Shown here: positions 20,141 to 33,442 of the stretch, piece after piece | How the letters are laid out: each line of letters begins with the position of its first letter | Position numbering within the stretch: the first letter of the stretch is position 1 | DNA from: Selaginella moellendorffii | Lineage: Eukaryota; Streptophyta; Lycopodiopsida; Selaginellales; Selaginellaceae | Direction: 5' to 3' | DNA length: 64,000 bases | NCBI RefSeq assembly: GCF_000143415.4 | Contig: NW_003314325.1 | Span: 276,149 to 340,148, forward strand | Position numbers and translations under genes: made by a program | Notes under the pieces: generated by a model | Database searches by the model: none | What the model saw: only the letters and a program-made list of their open reading frames with translations | Told to the model about the DNA's origin: nothing

Positions 20141-23100
20141 ATGGAGGCGGCGAAGCTTGAGGAATACAGGCCGGAGCTCTCTGATCCTCCCTTGGAAATC
20201 TACTCGGGCGACAATGCAGGTCCAATGCTGGATGGGACGAGCCTGGAAAGTGGAGAGATTTCTCCTCCCGGCGGCTCGTCTTTGCGAGTAACAGTAGCAG
20301 ATCCGGACGATTTGCCGAATGGAAAGCATGACGATGAGGATCATCCAGATATTGCCAGCGAAGCTCCGGCCGATGAAGAGATTCCAGCGGAGAGCAAGGC
20401 AGAGGTTAGTGGCAAGGTTAAGAAAGGGCCATCGTTGGGCAGGGGTTCGGGATCTAGCAACGGTGGGAGATCTCTGGCTAGAACATCCAGTGGCACGATG
20501 AAGAAGTCTCCAGCTTCGTCACCTGGATCTACCACACCAGTGCGGCCATTTCTCAAGTCGTCGTCACCGGCAGCGATTGCTAGAAGACAACAAGAGGCAG
20601 AGGCGAATGGAAATGGAAATGGGAATGGGTTTCACACTTCGAGCAAGTCCAACGGTAGCATCAGTGCTCCAGTCACTCCCAGGGCTTCTGCCGCGGCCAA
20701 GGCTTCGGCGTCTTCAATGACGACAACGCCCAAAGCCCCGGCTTTGAAGAAACGTACTCCGGGAGTTGATACACCGCCAGTGACTCCGTCGAGCGTGAGC
20801 AGCAGGAGAAGTTCGATCAGTCCAGGTGCTAGCTTGTCACGGTCGACTGGGACGTCATTCGGTTCTACACGGAGGCAGTCTTTGCCTGCGTTATCGGCAC
20901 GGTCTTCGGCACCGTCGGCAGCAGAGCTCAAGAGATGGGCAAACTCGTCATCATCCTCGTCGAGAATTAGTAGCTCGAAGCCGACTACTCCTAGTCGGGT
21001 CACAAGTCTGTCCCTACATTCGCCAGGTTCCGTCTCAAAGCCCAACGATTACCTCAGGCGTAGCAGTCCATCGGTGCTAAACTCTCCAGGCGCGCCTGGT
21101 CCAAAGTCTCCTGGTCCTTCCGTAAGAGCGAGCGCTAAACTCTGCAGCCCGTCCTCGAAAAGTGGAAGCAGCTCTTTTTCCGCATCAAGAGGCCAGGTTG
21201 CCAATGGCAGTCCCAGCAGCCTTCAGAAGAAGTCTGGTCCTATGGCTGCCACAAAGAGATCTCCAAGAGCGTTTGAGAGTCCTACAATATCATCAAGGTC
21301 TATGTCATCGGAGAAAACGCTATCTTCTGATAAGTTGGCGGCAAGAAGGAAATCCTTAACGCCCGAAGCCAGGGACACTCGTTTGATCACTTTGCCACCG
21401 GTCGATGTGAAGGCAGGAGATGACGTGGTATGTGCCATTCTAAGGATTGCAACTTGATTTCTCTGACGGCTATTGTTTCCAGAGGCTTGATCTCAGAGGC
21501 CAAAAGCTGCGAAGTCTGGACTGCAACCTCGTCCATCTCACGCCAAAGCTTGAGGTCGGTACAGGTATAGAGGTGTAAGGCGTGTTTATGAAAGTGGCTC
21601 ACTAATTCTTGTATTTACAGTTCGTCTATCTCAGAGACAACAAACTGTCAAACATGGACGGCATTGAGATTTTGAAGCGTGTCAAGGTGAATTTAACAAC
21701 CAAAGTGCGTCTCTTCTTTACTTGTCTGTTGCAGGTTTTGGACCTTAGTTTCAATGAGTTCAAGGGCGGCGGCTTCGAACCGCTAGCAAACTGTAAAGCA
21801 CTTCAGGTACTTTTGATTTCCTATATTGTCACTATTCTTTTGCCAAACGAAGTATCTATGATCAGCAACTGTACCTTGCCGGAAATCAAATCACATCACT
21901 AAGTGGATTGCCTCAGCTACCAAACTTGGAGGTGCATTCTTATTCACAGAGTCCTGTCTTGCAGACTTAACTTGTCGTTTGTTCTCTCATAGTTCCTGTC
22001 CGTCGCCCAAAACAGACTGAAGTCCCTAGCAATGGCCACCCAGCCACGGCTACAGGTATTTTTTGTTGACAATGTACAGCTTCTGAAAATTCACATGGCA
22101 GGTTCTCGCCGCTAGCAAAAATAAAATTTCTACGTTAAAAGGCTTTCCTCACCTGCCAGCGCTTGAGGTTGGGCTTTATTCCTCGTTTTTAGTTTTTCAT
22201 TTTTTGAAAATTCTTGCACAATGCTTTGATAGCACCTAAGGCTGGAAGAAAACCCGATCTTGGAGGTACCGCACTTGGAGGCAGCTTCAATTCTTCTCGT
22301 TGGACCAACACTGAAAAAGTTTAACGACAGAGGTTGGACTATCATTTCGGAATAATATTTTCTTACATTTTTTGCTTTAGATCTGTCTGCTGAGGAGCGG
22401 GAGGTTTCTCTTTTGTACCCCGCTAGCACTGCACTTTGTATTCGGGATGGATGGGAACTTTGTAGTCCTGAAGAGGCTGCTGGTATGTTTTTTCCTTTCC
22501 ATGGACTTCTCCATTCATTTTATGAGTAATGTTTTTCAGAATCAACAACGGAGTTTCTGATATCCCAATGGAAGGACAATTTGCCACACGGCTTCACTCT
22601 TCGAAAAGCTTTTATTGATCGTCCTTTCGAAGAGGATCCTTGCCACTGCGAATTTGTCTTTGGACGGCTAGACGACGGGGAGGGTGATCTTACGCTGCTT
22701 TACCAATGGTTTATTGGAGAACAAACTCCCGTGAATTTTGAACCTATTGAAGGTGCTACTAACAAGGTATGCTTGTTTCGTTTAGTATTAATGTGCATAT
22801 CTCTGGTTTAGATCTACTGGCCTAAACACGAAGATGTTGGTTATTGCCTCAAAGTGGATTGTACACCTTACCTTGGAGACCAACAATTTCCTCCCGTTTC
22901 TGCCTTTTCTTTTGCTGTTTCTCCTGGTACTCTGTTAGCTTTCAGCTGCGTTGATTATTGAATCTCTTTCCGCAGGCACTGGCTGTCCCAAAGTACTAAG
23001 TATCCAGGTGGATGGTGAGCCTTTAGAGGGGAACAGCATGGTAGGCTCTGCTGAAGTTGCCTGGTGCGGAGGTACTCCCGGCAGTGGCGTTGTAAGGTAT

Positions 23101-26100
23101 AGATATTTTTTTTTGGTTCAAGTTTCCATTCTAGTGGTTTATGATGTCTCGTAAAATGCAGCTGGCTCAGAAAGACTGAAAACAATAGCCCCGTAGCTAT
23201 TGTTGGAGCTGAAGATTACGAGTATAGACTCGTTTTGGATGATGTCGGAGCTCATCTATTGTTCATGTATACGCCCGTTACAGAAGAAGGCACGAAAGGC
23301 GAGTCACAATATGCTATGACGCCAGTGATTGACGCAGGTAAAACATACGATGATTTTAGCTTTAAGCACGTAACTATTGTCACGTTGTGTATACCAGCCT
23401 CTCCATCTGTGGCAAACGTACGTATTACTGGTGAGTTCGTGGAAGGAAATACAATTCGTGGTACTGGAAAATACTTTGGTGGAAAGGAAGGATCAAGTAA
23501 GTTTGAGTGGTTCCGCGAAGAACAAGATTCAGGGTAAGCTTATTGGACAAATGTTCTCTGTATAACTGATGGCACGTACCTTCACAGGGATTTTACTCTT
23601 GTTTCGAAAGGTTCTTCCGAGTACCTCCTGACAGAGGAGGACGTCGGATTGCGTATGAAGTTTGTCTACACTCCAGCTAATATAGCAGGTATTTTTTTAC
23701 AGAGAGAGTTCCGTGTTTTTTCTTTTGACTAAAACTTGTTTTCACCTAGGAGCATGTGGTGTCCCTGCCTCTGCAACTAGCGACAAAATTTTACTTGGTA
23801 AGCTCTTGTTTACTGCTGCCAAATTTTACTGACACCTCCTACACAGCTCCTCCTAGAATCCTTCAATTGAGACTTGTGGGGGACATGCGAGAGGGAAGCA
23901 AGATCGTTGTCAGCGGTATTTTTATAGGTGGCACTGAAGGAGCTAGTCGTGTACAATGGTTCAAGACGGACACTCCACACAACACGCAGAATCTAGAGCC
24001 CATCAGCACGTCTAAGATTGCTAAAGTATTGTTTGTGACATACTGTAGCACTTCTTCATTAAACCGGTAATCGTGGCAGGCATTCAGAATACCTTTGGGA
24101 GCTGTAGGACACTATCTAGCAGCCGAGTATACGCCTGTACGTTCGGATGGTGAAAGCGGTGATTCTGTCTACGTGGTTTCTGACGCACGAGTCGAAAGTA
24201 AGCCTGTGGAGTCTATTTTCTGTTTTCCTTAACGCTTACGTCGTGACAGTGTTGGCCCCGAGCTTAAGCTTCCTAACCATAACTGGAGAGCTTTTGGAGG
24301 GAGAAACTTTGACGGCCTCTTACGGATATGTTGGAGGTTACGAAGGTGCTAGTCAGCACAATTGGTATCTTCACGAGGTATGCTGTGTACAAAATGGTCA
24401 AGTTTGAAGCTTACTGAAGCTGTTTGTGACAGTCTAAGAATGCTACCGGTTCTCTAATAGCTGAAGCTAGTGGGAGTCTGCAATATCCGGTCACTGAGGA
24501 TGCAGTCAACAAGTACATTTCTTTTCATTGTCTACCTATTCGTGACGACGGTGCCATCGGCGAAAGGGTTGTTACAATGATTCCGGAACCCATAAGCCCC
24601 GGTATGCTTCGGTTTGCACACGTAGCAGAAATAACTGTTGCATTATCAGGTTCTCCCAAGCTTCTTACGTTCCAGATAGTAGGAGAACCCGTGGAGGGTG
24701 CTGAATTGAAGATAGAAAAGAAATATTGGGGTGGTAAGGAAGGCTTGTCAAATATCCAATGGTTTGTGGTAAGTTAGCTTGTCTCTGGAGGGAGTTGGAA
24801 GTAAAGCTGCTTGTGAATTACAGACAAGTCCTGATGGTACTCAAAGAGAAATTAGAGGAGCTACAGACGTTACATATACTCTAAAACTTGAAGATGTCCA
24901 TGGTCTGGTTTGTTGCTCCTGCGAACCAGTGCGGGAAGATGGTGTAAGAGGACCTATCTCTGTCTCTCAGCTTCTTGGTCCTGTTCTACCAGGTGCGTGT
25001 ACCATTTCGTTGTTCTCGTTATTTCAACTGGTTCCGTCCAGGTCCACCAAGCTGCACAGTACTTGAGATTTTCGGCAGTCCCGTGGAAGGAGAACATCTC
25101 TTCGTCAACGCAGTATACAATGGAGGGTAAGAGTGCCGGTCTTTGAAAGTTGATTGAAATAACATCTTTTTAACAGCGATAAGGGACCATGTGAACTCGA
25201 ATGGTGGAGGCGAAACTCGTCTGGAGAACAAAAATATCTGGGCAATTCAGGTATTATATTGTAAAAGTTTTAGCAAAAACTGAGCTGCATTTTCATTTTC
25301 AGAGAGTTTAAAATTGACTTATGAGGATGTTGGCGCTCGCATCAAAGTAGTCTTTATTCCCGTGAGGAGTGATGGGATTGTTGGGGAGGCATATGCTGTA
25401 ACGTCAGAAGTAGTACAGGATGGTTGGTCTCAAATTGTTCACAGGAACGGCGTGTTCTGATACAACTTTTTGAATGCAGCGGAACCGGAAGGAAAAGCTC
25501 TGGTCATCCCAGACTGCCATGAAGACGTAGAACTTGTCCCGACGCGGACCTACTTTGGTGGCCAAGAAGGAGAGAGCCATTACATGTGGTACCGTACTTC
25601 TACCAAAGTTCGAGACTCAATTCTGCCCATTGATGCTGAGTTCGTCTGTAGCTCACTGTAAGCTCTTGATTTTTAATTCTCGCTCGTCGTTCTGATTCGA
25701 ATGCCTTTCCAGGTCATATACTCCGGAGCTGGAAGATGTCGATGCGTATTTGGTACTTGAATGGACACCAGTTCGTCAGGATGGAAAGCAAGGAAAGCCC
25801 GTCATTGCATACAGTAAACAGCCAGTTATCCCAGGTAAGCTGCAGCTTGACTCATATCCGAGCAATATCTTACCTTTCCTCTATAGCGGAACCATCGGTT
25901 CGTGATGTAACTCTCAAGGAGGTCTCGCTTGATATGTTTGTCGGGGACGCATATTATCATGGTGGTAGAGAAGGGGAAAGCCAGCTGAGCTGGTATAGAG
26001 AAAGTGGTAATGGCACCACCACTTTGATTGAAGGGGCGACATCGAAGACTTACGTTGCATCTGAAGAGGATTACACATACCGCATTATATTTGGGTACTA

Positions 26101-27893
26101 CGTCTATTTTATTTTCGAATCTGAGACTAACTTCAATGTATTTCCAAGCTATACTCCTGTTCGGGATGATGGAGTCGTGGGAGATCTCGTTGTTTCCGAG
26201 CCCAGCAAGGTCATATATCCAGGTACATATGATGCTTCTTCACTGGCCGCCACCATTACAATAAGTTCTTTCTTCCAGAGCTTCCTCGTGTGCAAAAATT
26301 CGTCCTTTCTGGGAAAGTGATCGAGGGAGAAGTTCTAACTGCTTTGGAAGTTATGCCAAAGGGAGAGACACAACAGCGGGTGTGGGACAAGTACAAAAAG
26401 GAAATCAAGTATCAATGGTAAGGCCATTTCAAATACTGGAAACGATGCTGACAAAATGGTGACGCAGGTCGCGCTCGACTGAGCCTGGCTCAGCCGATTT
26501 CGAACCGATTTCCCAGCAACGCTCGTGCACCTATAAAGTGAGGCTGGAGGATATTGGATATTTGTTATGTTGCGAATGCGTGATATACGACGTCTTTGGG
26601 CGTTCCACTGATCCAATTTCTAGTACAACACCAGCCGTGCAACCAGGTTTTACTGCAGTTTCTTTTTCCTTTCATGTAACCAACCTTCTAATTGTCCAGC
26701 CTTTCCTCGTATTGATAAGTTGGAGATAGAAGGCCGTGGCTTTCACACAAACTTATATGCTGTTAGGGGCATATACGTCGGCGGCCGAGAAGGAAAGAGC
26801 TCCATTCAATGGTTTAGAGCAATGGCTGGTAGTCCGGATCTCATTCCCATTCCAGGTACATTGGCAAGTTTATAGCGCTCCAGCAGCTCACACTCTTTGC
26901 TCTTTATGATCAGGAGAGACCGGGCGCATGTATGAAGCAAATGTGGACGATGTTGGATACAGATTGGTGGCTATTTATACTCCAGTCCGGGAGGACGGCG
27001 TAGAAGGCAACCCCACCTCGGCTTCAACTGATCCTATAGAAGTTGGTAAGTGTTGTGTTTCTTTTGCTGCTGAGGCAACCTCTTGCATTTCAGAACCGGA
27101 AGTTGCGAAAGAAGTGAAGCAAAAGCTCGAGCTTGGAGCAGTCAAGTTTGAGGTGAGCATTTGCGTTAGTGATACAAATATATTCCTGACACGGCAAAAA
27201 TTTCCAGGTTCTCCGGGACAGGGATCGATCGCCCGCTAGTGGGCCACAACAGCAGCAGGCACTGGGCAGCCTAGAGAGACGCATCCTTGATATCAATCGC
27301 AAGAGAATAAAAGTGATCAAGCCGGGCTCCAAAACGTCGTTCCCGTACACGGAAATTCGAGGCACATATGCCCCACCTTTCCATGTAAGTTGCAATCTTT
27401 TATAGTCCTTCGTGTTTCTCTGTGCTTTTTCTTTCTTTGTGTGTGATTCTCTTTGTTTTGCTTTTCGATGTCCATGCTAGTTTTGTTTCTCTGTGAGTGG
27501 GTGTGTATTCTCTTTGTTTTCACTTTGCTTTGCTTTGCTTTTTCCATGCAAGTCGCAACTTTTCCTTGCTAGTTTTGTGTGTTCGTGTGTGTGTTTCTCT
27601 TTTGCTTTTCCATATCCTTTGTGTGTGTGTTCATCCATGTTGCAGATAATAGTGTGTGTTTGTCTCGTCGTGTGGACTTGTCAATGCTGCTCTAAATCAT
27701 TGTCTCCTTTCTTTTGATTTAGGTGGAGCTCTTCCGGAACGATCAACATCGTCTCAAGACTGTGATTGACAGCGAGAACGAAGTGGATCTCATGGTCCGG
27801 ACGAGGCATATCAGAGACGTGATCGCGCTCACGATTAGGGGCCTAGCGCAGAGATACAACAGCACTCCACTAAATCTACTTCTCAAGATGTAA
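20141..27893 (+). CDS. AIR9: AIR9, microtubule-associated LRR/A9-repeat protein
   Basis: A many-exon gene encoding a very large protein. Exon 1 (20141-21427) encodes a basic Ser/Pro-rich region that in AIR9 binds microtubules. Exons from 21483 to about 22480 encode leucine-rich repeats (LDLRGQKLRSLDCNL, YLRDNKLSNMDGIEIL, FLSVAQNRLKSL). From about 22540 to 27010 I count eleven A9 repeats, each with a G.E..GASxxxWY-like core and an EDVG....YTPVRxDG motif; the tryptophans occur as QWFIG, SWLRK, EWFRE, QWFKT, NWYLH, QWFV, EWWRR, MWYRT, SWYRE, QWSRS and QWFRA. The C-terminal domain (27093-27893) ends TIRGLAQRYNSTPLN with TAA at 27891. AIR9 marks the preprophase band and the cortical division site in plants. 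Introns are 45-70 bp except the last one (about 27385-27721). The first ATG in frame is at 20141. Confidence 0.95.
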
Positions 27894-28130
27894 AGCCATG
27901 GGAGGCAGCAGCACTAAAGGTTTGTGACTAGAGAGAAGAGAGGAGAGGTTTTACAAATATTTTGCTTGGTCTACTAGCTAGACTGTAATTAAGATTTGAT
28001 GGAGGTGGAGAAACCAGGAGGGCTGAAAACTAGCATTTGTATATGTAAAGGTGATGAGATGATAAACTTTGCGTTAAGATTTCTTTCTTTACCTTCCAGA
28101 TGGTAATAAAGATGATAACAGAGATCTCTG

Positions 28131-30213
28131 TCACTTGAGAGTTAAAGACCTGGTGTCCAAAGTTTGGCTGACGCTCACAGCCTGCCTTCTCCAGTCCATG
28201 CGAAGTATAAGAATGAGGTAGAGCACGAGCTGGAGGAAGAATCCCACTGTTGTCCCAGCCAAGAGCCCCTGAGATTTAACGCAAGACAATTCATAGTTAC
28301 TACACGAGAAAGCGATAGAAGCGCCATCAAACCTTGGTTTTAAACTTGAAGGTGAATCCCAAAAGCACTCCCACTGGAAGGCCGCAGAGGTAAAAGGCTG
28401 CCAAGTTGATGATAGCGCCCAGGTTTTGGCGACCGCATCCACGCACCACACCTGTACAGGCAACGACAAGTCTAGTCTGCCAGTAAAAAAAAGGGAGAAA
28501 ATAAAGGAGGGAATGCTTTTGTTTCCCCACCTTGAAGTACGCACTGCGTGCCATCAATGAGTATCCAGAGTGCCAGAAACGGAGTGATGGAAGTGAGGTT
28601 GTCCACAACTTCCGACTCGTTTGTGAAGACCCACCCCCAGCTCTTGTGAACCATGAGCAGGAACGCTGCCGCGATGAAGACTTCGGCGGTGGCGAGCACG
28701 AGGACGACGAACACCGCCAGCTTTGCTGCGGAGGGGTTCCTTGCTCCCAGCTCGTTGGAAACACGGATGCTGCAAGGATAATACCATGACCATGTCATGT
28801 AGCACTCACTGAAGTAGACTTACGTACCTTACGCCTAAGCTCAGTCCAAGAGTGATCATGTAGTTGAACGTCGCCATGGAGTTGCTGCAGGAATCAATGC
28901 ACATCTGAGAATGGCTGTGTATCGGACGGTCGCCGTTTACCTCACCATATTGATAGTGTTGAGACCTCTATCTGTGGATTTGGAAGAAGCCCAGCCAAGA
29001 GGACCAGCATCTCAAAAGTCCAGTATTCCAAGCTGTAAGAAATGATACAGTGTTAACTCGAGTGCAAGAGAAAGGAAAAATTGCCATACCAAACCATGAA
29101 AGCCGAGACCAGTGAAAGCTTGAGGAAGTGATTCACGTTTGTGCACACACAAGTGGACAAGCCTCTCCAAGTGTGCTTGCAGACCTTGCTACAGCAGACG
29201 TACAGCGCTAGTAGAGCGGCCTTTATCCAGAAAGAAATGCTGGTGGAGATGGCCACACTGTGAAACCCGACGTGGAACTTGTGTATGAATAACCACGACA
29301 GCAGGATGTGAGCACCGAACGAAACCGCGGAGAAAATAGCCGAAGGAATGACCACACCTTGTGTCTGTAAGAACTTGAGCAGAGGCTGGACAAACGCGTT
29401 GGCAAAGAGGCTGGGAATCAGCCACACGATGAAATCCTTGGCTTTAGCAGACATGGCAGGATCCTGTCCCAGGAGCAGCAAAATCCTTCTAGTGAAAATG
29501 AAGAGGGTCGACAACGGTATGCAGAGGATGATCGAGAGTGCCACAGCCTGTTGGAGATAAATGCCTAGCATGTGATATGCCTTGGCTCCGTAAGCTTGCC
29601 CGCACAGTGTCTCGAGCGCTCCAGCCATTCCCATCTGCACGTACCTGAAGTTTGCATCAGAGCTTTTAAGTTCGAGGAACACCAGATGTATAAAACAGTG
29701 GAAAAACTTCAAGAGCACAGTCAGGAAAAACACGTAAACAAAAGCTGTGCGAAAGAATGAATGAGCGAAGAAGAATGAATGGAAGAGCTAGATCTCAATA
29801 CCAAAACAATAGCTAGGATAGAATCAGAAGCTTTAAGTTCGAAGAAAACCAAAAATATAGAACAAGCTTTCGAGAACACATCCAGGAAAAAAAAAGCTTT
29901 CAACGCAAAGAATGAATGAGCTGGGCAAAATAGAAGAGCAAAGAAGAATGAAAGAGCTAAACCTCAAGAACAAAACAAACGAGCTAGCTAGGATAGGAAA
30001 GAACAAAAGAAGTGATATGGAAATCCTTACCAGGACAAAATATCCAAGGCTGTTAGCCATGGTGATGGCAAGCGATGCTCCAGCGAGCTCCAACTCGCCA
30101 ATTCGCCCCACAAAAAGCAGCGAAACAAGCACAATCCCCATGTCGAAGAGATTCACAGCCATATTCGGCGCCGAGAGGCCACACACGCGCTTCATCTCGT
30201 TCACATTGTCCAT
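28131..30213 (-). CDS. MATE (DTX) efflux transporter
   Basis: Seven exons give 455 residues: 30213-30031, 29634-29090, 29032-28946, 28884-28828, 28769-28531, 28451-28333 and 28268-28131, all in phase. MATE proteins are 12-helix antiporters exporting organic compounds in exchange for protons. Diagnostic motifs are MGMAGALETLCGQAYGAK, FLGQDP-like LLLGQDPAMSA, FLQTQGVVIP, IRVSNELGARNPSAAK and VVRGCGRQNLGAIINLAAFY. The protein is a little shorter than usual plant DTX proteins (about 480-520) because the N-terminal cytoplasmic tail is short. Substrate cannot be told from sequence. Intron 1 is about 396 bp, far longer than the others, because it contains an internal tandem duplication. It converges with AIR9 (gap 237 bp). 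Confidence 0.9.
29655..29999. repeat. Tandem duplication inside MATE intron 1
   Basis: Two units of about 165-175 bp (29655-29820 and 29824-29999) share AAGTTCGA, the AGAATGAATGAGC block and the ending TAGCTAGGATAG. The duplication enlarges an intron in a genome where introns are normally about 60 bp. Confidence 0.6.
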
Positions 30214-30527
30214 CCATGGCCCAGCCTGCGAAGATCCTCAATCCTGAGATGAAAGAAACCGATCAATCGATACCTGGACGCCCCTGGAGCATGCGTGATC
30301 GGCCTGCTGCTGTTCTTGCGATCGCTCGCCGGCCGCATTGGCGAGAGGGCGGCGCAAATCCTCCAGCGCCATGGAGGATTTTCAAAGACAAACCCTAGTT
30401 CGTTTAGTAGTTAAAAGAGATTATCATAGAACTAATCACGGTTAGCTCTGGTCAACATTTTAACCCCTTTAACGCCTTTTGACTAGAAGCCGAAAAAATG
30501 GTTTTTACTCCTCTTGGTCTTCTCGTT

Positions 30528-32809
30528 TTACAACTTGTCCGTAAAATTGTTCGCTCTATCGGAGGAATCACTGCTCGCGCTTTGATCGAGAGCCTGCGAG
30601 TTACTGCCGCTGCCGATCGTGATGCTGCTAGCTCCCGGATCGTCCGCGAGAGATTTGCCACTGTTTACTGCGGACGAAGCTGGTCCATTCTGTGAGCTCC
30701 GGAAGGAAGCCGGGAGCGAATTTATCCTCTGGAGCACTGGACCTTTGCTGCGATGGCCGGAACCCATAGGCCTCCCCGGACCGTTTGGAGCCGCGTAAGG
30801 AAGGAAGACGCCGGTTCCATTGAAACGTCCTGGCCTGGGAACCGGCGAACACCCTGGGACCATAACCGGGAGTGGAAGCGGTGGGAACGGTCCGCCTTGC
30901 GGAGGTGACGCTGGAGTCGGGGACGCTGGAACTCCGGTTGCTGGAAATCCCTGCTGCATTGGCGAGGAAGCCATTGGATTGTTACCACCGCCACCGCCAC
31001 CACTGCTGCTGTTAGCTGCTGGTCTCATGCTGGTGTTAAGAAGTCCGCCAGAGCTTGACGAGCGTTGGAAGCCCATGTTTCTGGAAAATCTCTTGACGAG
31101 AGTTTTGCCGAGGATGAGACAGCACCTCTTTGTAGGCAGGGCTGGCACCGCGTATCTTGCGAGCTTTGCGGAGTTTCCTTGAAGAACTATGACGGAGCTG
31201 GACGAGAGAAACTTTCAGATGCATGTATAGACCAGTTTGAGACATACCCGATGGAAGCCGAGATTCTGAACTGTCCTCTGAACTCCCGAGGACTCTCCAT
31301 GGAGATGAATCTTCCAAAGACCATGGAGCAATCCGACTGGAGGGTGATGATGCAGAAAGGTTGATCAAATTCCTGGCTGTTTGTCTGTGGTGGCAAGTAT
31401 CCCCCCTTCATTCGTAAGTCATCTCGTCAGAAAGCACTTTCTAATACTTGAGACAGTTCACGTACCTCGCCCAAGAAATTAATAATATATGAGTCCGGCC
31501 GTTTTGAGGCCGGAATGATATGTTGCTCTAACAGACGATCAGCAATAAATTGTACGATTTCTGGCAAGGAATCTGGAGTGTCATCTGGACAGAAGGAATT
31601 CCATCAGAATTATAGAAGCATAGATGGAGCTGAAACATCAAACCTTGCGAAGAACTCTTTTGAGCGTCTTCTGTATTGTCAGCATTTTGCTGTATCATCA
31701 GGTCACTGCTTTTGCCTTTCAGGAATCGTTTCCCACCAAGGATTCTGTATCCTACACGAACAAGAAAGCCACATGAATGATTATACAAATGCTATAGATT
31801 ACTTACCAGTGGCTCCCAGCTCGACTTTTCTTCCGACTCCTTGAAGATCACTTAGTGACGACACCAGCCGCTCGATCTCCGAAGAGCTGAATACATTCTC
31901 GCAAATTCTAAGCCCCTCCACAGCATTGATCTGCACCACAGCGTCGTCAAGTATGAAATCACAAAATTTAGCAGAAGAGTTACCACTCTCCCGTCAACAT
32001 TCTCAAGCGACTGAAAGTTCTTCGACACTTTGACTACGAGCTCTTGGGGCTTGCCATTCGAACTCCCTGCACTAACACGTACAGCCACTAGCGTTAGAGA
32101 GAAAAGAAATATAAAAACACGTACTAGCTTGAGCAGTCCTCTCGGAGCTCCGATCCACGGACGCCAAGCTCTGATCGTGCTGGCCACTCTGGCCCTCCTG
32201 TTGGTGAGATCCAACTTCGTCAATACTCTCACCACCGACAGCGGCGATGGCGGTGGTGCCGGAAATTTTTTCTTCGCTGGTGGCAGCTTTGCTCGATATA
32301 TCCGAGTCAGATTTGCTGGTTTCTGGCACGAAGTTCTCTTTCTTGTCAGCAGGAGTGGAAGCAGCACGGCTGAAATTCGGTCTCCGGAAATCCGAGTCCC
32401 CCCAAAGAGCTCCTCCTCCATCGGACCCAGATCCAATTCCCTGCTGCTGGTGGAGATGGCGCCTCTTGAGAGCTACTTGCTGGAGCGCCATGACCACCTC
32501 CTCCACCGAGAAGTATTGCTGCATATGGAGCACGGCGGTCCAATTGTAGCGCCTTTGCCTCACGCAATTGAGCACGAAGTCATACTCCCCGGGGCATGAC
32601 GCCACCACCGGCAAATGCTGGCACATTGCGTCGATTATGGCATTGGCGGCGGCGAATTCGCTGCGCAGCCACGAGATGAAGGAGTCCCTCTCGTCTGGAA
32701 TCCATGGCTGGACGAGCGGCGGCGGCGGCTGGCCTGGAGGAGGAATCCCGGCTGCCTTGGCCTCGTCAACGAAGAGCCTGTGCGGCAATTGGTTGGGCAT
32801 AGCCGCCAT
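30528..32809 (-). CDS. ALKBH10-like AlkB-family protein with substituted iron ligands
   Basis: Seven exons give 648 residues: 32809-32125, 32066-31984, 31930-31807, 31751-31644, 31584-31466, 31405-31248 and 31197-30528. The N-terminus has the plant ALKBH10 signature FISWLRSEFAAANAIIDAMC. The AlkB-like core follows: VVKVSKNFQSLENVDGRV, GLRICENVFSSSEIERLVSS, RPDSYIINFLGE, QPFCIITLQSDCSMVFGRF and IVLQGNSAKLARYA. The long C-terminal tail is Gly/Pro/Ser-rich with GTGVFLPYA, also typical. ALKBH10B in Arabidopsis is an m6A RNA demethylase using iron and 2-oxoglutarate. Here the expected H-x-E/D motif reads EFD, and the distal histidine (ARH in the family) is ARY, so catalysis is doubtful. All junctions are in phase with no stops. 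Confidence 0.82.
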
Positions 32810-33442
32810 AGAGCATCAAGATGGGAGAAATTCTCCCCCTTCACCCCCTCTCCTGGAAGCACACGAGATATCGATCGATCTACACTGACCTTTCTTGCAT
32901 GCCGGGGAATGCAGGTGGAATTCCGCCGCGATCTAGCTCGATCCGGGCGCGCCGCGGCGTTCTTGAGCCCGCCGCTGCCCTGCCTTTCCGATCCGATCGA
33001 AATTTCGCTCGACTTATCCCTGGCGCTGCCAGATCTGGTCGAGAAAGCTATTTGCAAGCATGCATTGCCGAAATAGAGGCTCTGGGATGGAGATCCAGCG
33101 CGCGCTCTCCCAATTCTCGGCGCCGCTACTCAAACCCTGGACGCTCCTCCTTGAACACCACAATACCATAGCTCCTTTTTTGCCTTTCTCCCTCACACTA
33201 GACTAGAGCTGCCACGGGAGCGTGTTGTTTAACCCAGTAATGGCCATTACTCATTCCTTTCGGGCTGCATTTTTGGCCATATGACCCATGCCACTTGGCC
33301 GCTAGAATTCTAGACGGACTACAATTTTCCACGTGTTCCAAAGTCTAGAAGTTCAACGGTCTTGTATCGCACCACGTTTTAGCTTTGCCAATAAAACATA
33401 AAGGAATATGCTTAGTAATCTAGGGTTTAAGCTAGGGTTCTA
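32810..33442. promoter_or_regulatory. Divergent promoter region of ALKBH10-like and Der genes
   Basis: A 633-bp spacer between head-to-head genes. Telo-box-like motifs TAGGGTTT (33421-33428) and CTAGGGTTC (33433-33440) lie right before the Der start. ORFs here are short and unconvincing. Confidence 0.4.
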
